Assembly (NCBI GenBank): GCA_964020975.1
Contig: OZ026628.1
Span: forward strand, 56,494,654 to 56,558,653
Direction of reading: 5' to 3'
Length of the DNA stretch: 64,000 nt
Source of the DNA: Hermodice carunculata
Taxonomy: Eukaryota > Annelida > Polychaeta > Eunicida > Amphinomidae
This document shows, in pieces, positions 58,160 through 64,000 of this stretch. Position 1 is the stretch's first letter, and each line of letters begins with the position of its first letter. The notes below the pieces were generated by a model that saw only the letters and a list, made by a program, of their open reading frames with translations, searched no databases and was not told the DNA's origin. The position numbers and the translations under genes are program-made.

Positions 58160-58369
58160 ACCCTTTCAGTGCCAAATTTTGGACCGAGTCAACAGCTTTT
58201 CTCGGCGCAAATTCTGAGAAAAACTGTTGACCTGGGGTATTCTCTCTGCAACTCTAGGCATACTGGTACTTGAATGAAAGGTCTTTTTTATGAGGAATAT
58301 GAATCTGGGATCCTAATGATTTGTCTGACTAAAGTAGATTGACTTAAGATGGGATTGGCACTGAAAGAG
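58160..58369. mobile_element. piggyBac-like MITE
   Basis: CCCTTTCAGTGCCAAATTTT at the left, GGCACTGAAAGAG at the right, TTAA at 58156-58159 and 58370-58373. Inner AGTCAACAGCTTTTCTCGG / CTGAGAAAAACTGTTGACC form the family hairpin. Confidence 0.75.
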
Positions 58370-58613
58370 TTAAACTCTGGGACGGTGTGTCTGTCAGTAT
58401 TACACTGTTCTACTGTAGATGTATGTAACAATACAGTGCATCTATTGCAATGTCTGTCAGTATTACACTGTTCTACTGTAGATGTATATAACACTGTTCT
58501 ACTGTAGATGTATATTACACTGTTCTACTGTAGATGTATGTAACAATACAGTGCATCTATTGCAATATTATCAAAACAGTTGTATATAATGCTTTAATTT
58601 TACACATAGGTGT

Positions 58614-58735
58614 GACGCAGGTGATACAGAAAATTATCAACACCTTCTCTCGGTACATTCTGGGCACATTATGCCGCAGTGTGCTGCATAAAATTGCTGA
58701 CGGAGCCCCCTGGTCTCCAAAGTGGACGAAGCTCT
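58614..58735 (+). CDS. Possible terminal exon of an unrecognised gene
   Basis: After a pyrimidine-rich ATTTTACACATAG acceptor the frame reads VTQVIQKIINTFSRYILGTL, then SVLHKIADGAPWSPKWTKL and TAA. The composition (amphipathic helix followed by a W..KW tail) looks like protein rather than random sequence, but I do not recognise a family and see no upstream exons between here and XRCC1. The region before it contains a short local repeat (TGTTCTACTGTAGATGTAT). It would converge on the APP-family gene. A plus-strand AATAAA is at 59470-59475. Confidence 0.25.
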
Positions 58736-58794
58736 AAGTGAGTTTGGCCCTTGCTGTTTACATAATGCGAAAAACAACAAGCACATTTTTTTTT

Positions 58795-61700
58795 CTGAAG
58801 TCGGTACAGATTCATTTATTGAGATGAACACATGTCAAACAGGTAGACCAGCAGGTATAATGCATGCATAGCTTGCCCTGTAACCATGGCAGCAACCCTG
58901 GGCAGCAACCCTTCTGCCAGGTAAATGATGAGGTCATGCTGTCATATGACTTGGTTTTCTTGGACTCTCGTGCTTTCCAGATCATACGAGATGGACACTG
59001 TGTGACATGGGCCTGAATTATGAACTAAAACCTCCAATCCCTACCTAACACTGTTTTCCATTTTTTACGTAAACCCAAGAAAAAAAGTAAAACTCTCCCA
59101 AAATTTGAACTACTTTAGAATATAACTTTACACTTCTGCAAACAAGCAGCCGTCAATCAACGTAAGTGACTTCATCTTCACAATGGTACGTAGAGATTGT
59201 ATACAGTTGGACAAAGATGCGTATATGGACATGAACGAAATCAACATAATAAAAATCTGTAAAGTGTGATTACAAAATGAATCTGCACTGACCCCTGGGC
59301 CCCATGCGGAGGGAAAAACACCTGGTTTGAAGTTGCTTTTTGCTTGCTGGTCCGATGTATGGACGCAGCTTGGAATGTTAAGATCACCATATGCAATGTC
59401 AGCTTCCACAAATATAGAACTGAATGTGCTGGTTTGAAAATCCCAAACTTTTTCGTTTTAAGAAATGAGAATAAACCAAGAAAATTAAAAATAAAATGTA
59501 TTCTGTGGTGACACTTTGGCTTATGTACCACCGAAACTAGGTTTGCAGGTGACCAGTTAATTTTTTGCCCTTAACGAGGCAGGAATCTCCTTTCGTCCTG
59601 TTTTGGCCGATACATGTCAATGCCTACTGTAAACATGTTAATACATCCTAACACACAACAAAGATATTTCCTTGTAACAGCCAAAGTATGACCCCTCATT
59701 TCAGAACCAGCAAATTCCGTTTGCAAATGCCTTGGACAGCATTTGCAGATAGCATAGAGGCGGGCCAGGCAAACAAATTATTTTGTCCTATCAGCATGGG
59801 GTCTAGCTTTATGGTACCTGAATGTATATTTATAAAAGGAGAAAAGCATCACCCTGCTCAGACATTTAAGTTACATTAATTATTACTTTTAACACCGAAT
59901 ATCATTACACAAAATATGTGTAATTACTCATCTGTTTTGTTTGGGGTGGGGGTGGGGGGAGACATAAAGTTGTGAAGATGGGATGTTTTGCTTCTCTGCA
60001 TGCATGGAAATTTGCACGGGGCTAAAAATTATTTAAAACGGCAGAAAAACTATTTCAAATGGCAGCAAAATGGACACTTTTTGCTCCTCTCAAACCTGAA
60101 TGAAAAAAAAAAATCCCAAGATGTGATCCATGACACAAAACATGTTTATCATATGAAAGTTTGAATAAGATAAACTTCATGTGTGGGTGTATGTTTTTTT
60201 TGTTTTTTGTTTTTTTTCTTTGAAAAAAAAATATCCTGGACAATGAACTGGTTACAAACTTTTGTACAAATGTGTGGAGAGGGTTAGTCTACCAGACGCA
60301 ATGATCAAAATGGCGGTGCATGGGCCTGATCGGTGTGTGGCTATAACAGTACACTTGAGTACGATGTTTCATGATTTCTACAACTTTTTCTACATCATGC
60401 ACTACCTGTTTACTATAGGCAGACTAGATACAGATATATATATATAAGTTAATGCGTTTTTTTTTTCATCTTTAGCCAATACCCAACAGATATTCACAAT
60501 TAAAGTTTTGACATGAAGCTTATATAAAATGTGCAGTTATAATACAGCTTATGTTGTAATAATCGGTACACAAATGCGCAGTTACCACAGTAACAAAAAA
60601 CCATGTATATAACATTACCCTGAAATGGGCGTAGCGGCAGAAGCACGACTTTTTTTTTCTTTTTCTTTTTCAAGAGTTACAATATTGTTACAACATGTAG
60701 TCGCATGTAATTCACTTGTAGTCTATGCCACAATAAGGATACAAAATCAATGCAAGCTCAAACAAGTGATATCGTTCCTGCACCCTTTGCCAACATTGAC
60801 CAGTAGAACCACAGACGGCCTGTTCTGAAATTTCCTGTCAACACATTTTTATCACAAGAGCAGTTAGCCCACAGCTGATCTGGCTTTGATGTCATATCGG
60901 CAGGGCAGCCTGACAGAGGACTTCACAACACTACTGCGGCAAGGATTAAATCCCTGCATCTCTGCATGGCCAGCTTCGCAACTGTATTATTAAAACAACA
61001 TCTAGGATTAAAAGTGGACAACGACTTCGTGTCTATTAACTCTAGGAGCAATTACCCAGTTCCACAGTGCATGGCTTGCGTTTGATCCTTTTCAACTTTC
61101 AAGTGTCTCATTTTCACCCGACATGTGTGACCTTTGAACTATTGAGCCAAATTCTGATCCACAGAGGTACAGAAACCTTAGATTGCAATTCGCTATTTGT
61201 TTTTTCCCCGATGGTTTTACCCCCGGTGTATGACCGGTCTCTTTAGGATGACATCTCAGCAGTATAAACACCGAGATGAAAATAGCCACCTTCTGCTGGA
61301 TAATGGCATTTTGATCGACTTCAAGGTTGAAAAAAGATTTTTACGATGCTAAAACAGCAATGACAATGCTTCGTGTGTCCCACTAAAAACAGGTCTATGT
61401 TATCCCTTGTAAACCCCTACCTTATGTTCGACTTGCGCTCTGAGAATTCAACAACAATAGTTGCCATCCTCTCAGATCTATCATACTTACCCTATCCCTT
61501 AAATTCATTGAATATTTTTCAACTTTACAGCTTAATTCCTCCAATTACAGTCTTGATTTCATTCTGTTGAGTGAGAGAAAAAAAAAAAGAACTGGCTTCA
61601 CAAGTAGACAGCAGTGAACGGCTACATATAGGCACAAACTACACTCCCTAGCTTAACACGGTGCAAAGTCGAAGCCAGTTTTTCAATGTCCTCCTCAGTC

Positions 61701-61837
61701 CAGGCCCCCTGTAGTCTTTGGGTATGAGTTTTGACCATCGTTGGTACTGACCAAAAATGAGATAATCAAGACCCAACTCCTGTAAGATAACATTCATCAG
61801 TCTTTGGGTAGATAAATGCAGGAGATTTTCTCCACGT
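58795..61837 (-). promoter_or_regulatory. Inferred 3' UTR of the APP-family gene
   Basis: About 3 kb of mostly non-repetitive, non-coding sequence follows the stop codon. On the minus strand an AATAAA (58815-58820) is followed ~20-30 bp later by TGTGCTTGTTGTTT, a textbook poly(A) signal plus GU-rich downstream element. An AATAAA also overlaps the stop codon itself (61837-61842) but is too close to be a likely end. Long 3' UTRs are usual for APP genes. The boundary is inferred. Confidence 0.4.
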
Positions 61838-62138
61838 TTATTGTGGTGCGGGGGTCTGTTGCGGCTGTTGCTGGCTATTGCCGTTCAGCTCAAAATATTT
61901 ATACGTAGGATTTTCATATCCGTTAATCTGCATGTTTGCCACGTGCCTTTCCTCCGGGGAGGCTGCCTGGTCCACCTCCACAAAGCCGTTGTTTCCTGGT
62001 CGTTGCTGCCCCTTCTTACGCAGGATGACGATTCCCACCACAATGAGAACAAAGACGGCAATGCTGGCGATCGTTATTCCCAAAGTGCCGCTGGTGGTAA
62101 TTTGGCCAGCCGTGTTGCCCGAGTGTTTGAAGAAAGGC
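61838..62138 (-). CDS. Last coding exon of an amyloid precursor protein (APP/APPL) family gene
   Basis: On the minus strand the acceptor TTTTTTTTTTCCAG at 62139-62152 opens an exon that reads KFTTSGTLG, a hydrophobic transmembrane helix GITIASIAVFVLIVVGIVIL, the stop-transfer RKK, then NGFVEVDQAASPEERH and NGYENPTYKYFELN. The GYENPTYK motif and VEVD..xxPEERH are diagnostic of the APP intracellular domain. SPEER keeps a proline-directed phosphosite at the place of human Thr668, and NPTY is the endocytosis and PTB-domain (Fe65, X11/Mint) docking site. The exon begins with one base of a split codon. After the motif the tail is extended by about a dozen residues rich in Gln and Pro (NSQQQPQQTPAPQ), absent from human APP, which ends FFEQMQN. 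Earlier exons lie beyond the window. Confidence 0.93.
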
Positions 62139-62199
62139 TGGAAAAAAAAAAATGTGAAAGGAAATAAAACATTTCAATCACACTAGAATCCGGTGGTTA

Positions 62200-62770
62200 C
62201 AAATTTTTCAACTTTCAATACTACAAATTTACTGCGTTGGATCCTTCTTGAAATTTTATGATAACGTCCTCCCCTTGTGCACCACTCAGACTGCCTAAGA
62301 TATATAATTTCAAGTTTCATGAAAAGTTTATAAATACAAAGAGGCAGCTAGTTATAAATAGGAACCTGGTCCATCATAAGATGCATCTGTGACAAAAATT
62401 TGGGAAAGCTGTGGTCAATATTTTTCGAGATATTGCGGTAACATCATCAGGACTGACGCCACTCAGACAGCCTTCAAATAAAAACACTTAAGGTTTCATA
62501 AAACTTAAAAAATAATCAGAGGAAGCTGGTTTTAAATAGGAACCTGGTCCATCATAAGATACATCTCTGATAAAATTTGGTAATGCTGCGGTCAATATTT
62601 TTTCAGATATCGTGGTATCGTTGTCAGGGTTGATGCCATACATCAAAAGTTTCATAAAAAGTTTTGAAATAGTCAGAGGAAGCTGGTTTTCAATAGGAAC
62701 CTGGTCCATCATAAGGTCCTTCTGTGACAATAATGTGGTTCAACTACAGTGAATTTTCTTTGTCATGACG
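62200..62770. repeat. Second array of the ~177-bp tandem repeat
   Basis: AGGAACCTGGTCCATCATAA recurs near 62360, 62538 and 62696, with GATATTGCGGTAACATC and CCACTCAGACAGCCTTC as at 12.6-14.1 kb. Lies in the APP-family intron. Confidence 0.8.
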
Positions 62771-63059
62771 CAACATAAAATCTCAGCACCCCCACCTCCC
62801 GCATAACCAGTGTTTGTTACAAGCCTCAATGAAAAACCTAACTTATTAGGCATGTGTCACAGCATTATAAATATGAAATCTTTGATGCATAGACCCAAAA
62901 CACTGATGTGGGGTTTTTTTTCCAATTGCAAACTCTTTATGACCCCTAATTTAGATGGAACTAGAACAGACTGATTTTCCAACAGAAATTCAAATGTCTC
63001 CCGGTGGAACACTTACGTCTCTGAATAAGCTACAGGTGATACCAAATTACAAATGACCA

Positions 63060-64000
63060 AGTTTGTTTGAAAATTACAATCCTATTTTAGCTCATTACTC
63101 TAGCAATTTTCATCAAGTTCTTCAAGACTTATTGCAGAGAAACCAATTTCACATAAATGACCCTGTGACCTTGAAAAATAGGTCAAGGTCACCCAAATAC
63201 AATCCCAACCTTGGTCTTACCTTGATACATAATCCTACCAAGTTTCATCAAATTACATCCTGTTCTTCATGACTTATTGCAGGGAAACCAATTTCACATA
63301 AGTGACCCTGTGACCTTGAGAATTCGCTCAAGGTCATCCTAATACAATCCGAACCTAGGCCTTGCCTAGATACATAATCCTGCCGAGTTTCATCAAATTC
63401 CATCATGTTCTTCAAGACTTATCGCACGGAAACCAATTTCACAAAAGTGACCCTGTGACCTAGAGAATTCGCTAAAGGTCATCCAAATACAATCCAAACC
63501 TAGGTCTTGCCTAGATACATAATCCTACCAAGTTTCATCAAATTCCATCAAGTTCTTCATGACTTATTGCACGGAAACCAATTTCACATAAGTGACCCTG
63601 TGACCTTGAGAATTCGTTCAAGGTCATCCAAATACAATCCCAACCTAGGCCTTGCCAAGATACATAATCCTGCTGAGTTTCATCAAATTCCATCTTGTTC
63701 TTCAAGACTTATCGCACGGAAACCAATTTCACAAAAGTGACCCTGTGACCTTAAAAATTAAGTCAAGGTCACCCAAATACAATCCCAACCTAGGTGTTGC
63801 CTAGATACATAAACCTACCAAGTTTCATCACATTCCATCAAGTTCTTCATGACTTATCGAACGGAAACCAATTTCACATAAGTGACCCTGTGACCTTGAA
63901 AATTAGGTCAAGGTCACCCAAATACAATCCCAACCTAGGTCTTGCCTAGATACATAATCCTACCAAGTTACATCAAATTCTGTCAAGTCCTTCAAGACTT
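63060..64000. repeat. 145-bp tandem array running off the window
   Basis: TGACCCTGTGACCTTGA recurs at 63158, 63303, 63448, 63593, 63738 and 63883, exactly 145 bp apart. Each unit carries GTGACCTTGA, a short spacer, then TCAAGGTCA, followed by CAAATACAATCCCAACCTAG and AAGTTTCATCAAATTCCATC. The open frames across it are repeat artefacts. Confidence 0.95.

Noticed and set aside
63060-64000. Regularly spaced repeats as a CRISPR array
   Set aside because: The whole 145-bp unit is repeated, with no unique spacers, and the genome is animal.

Overview
The window is eukaryotic genomic DNA from an animal: long introns with GT-AG boundaries, dense transposable-element debris and many microsatellites, with one 200-base assembly gap at 4969-5168. 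The genes are metazoan (XRCC1, an amyloid-precursor family protein, a PIH1-domain protein). The repeat landscape, with elements opening in ACAAGAGG plus a hairpin, everted TGACCTTGA/TCAAGGTCA boxes and an ATGCCCCC-ended element, looks to me like a marine invertebrate, most likely a mollusc. That assignment is from memory and is not proven here.

Layout. 1-5.4 kb: an element with ~450 bp inverted arms, gene-poor DNA and the gap. 5.4-5.8 kb: the last exon and poly(A) signal of a PIH1-domain gene (+). 5.8-17.7 kb: no gene found; MITEs, a 53-copy pentanucleotide array, tandem repeats of ~177 and ~152 bp, a hairpin-family element and the 3' end of a LINE. 17.7-43.1 kb: a complete XRCC1 gene on the + strand, 16 coding exons with consistent splice phases encoding 591 residues. 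Its introns hold a LINE reverse-transcriptase fragment, two MITE families, a young Tc1/mariner copy nested in another element, a 24-bp minisatellite and a decayed duplicate of exon 12. 43.1-49.2 kb: a 37-bp minisatellite, more MITEs and DNA without recognisable genes. 49.2-58.0 kb: a nest of related hairpin-ended elements that appear to have inserted into one another. 58.6-58.7 kb: a possible terminal exon (+) of an unrecognised gene. 58.8-62.1 kb: the last coding exon and inferred 3' UTR of an APP-family gene (-), carrying the transmembrane segment and the NPTY-containing tail. 62.2-64 kb: two tandem repeats.

XRCC1 is the scaffold of single-strand break repair: its N-terminal domain binds DNA polymerase beta, BRCT1 binds PARP1 and poly(ADP-ribose), CK2-phosphorylated acidic motifs recruit PNKP/aprataxin/APLF, and BRCT2 binds DNA ligase III. 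All these modules are visible. The three recognised genes have human relatives on 19q13 (XRCC1, APLP1 and, if the PIH1 assignment is right, PIH1D1), which suggests conserved linkage rather than a functional operon-like unit. The most interesting protein-level points are a doubled YGGSTD acidic motif in XRCC1, loss of two N-terminal cysteines, and a Gln/Pro-rich extension of the APP tail.
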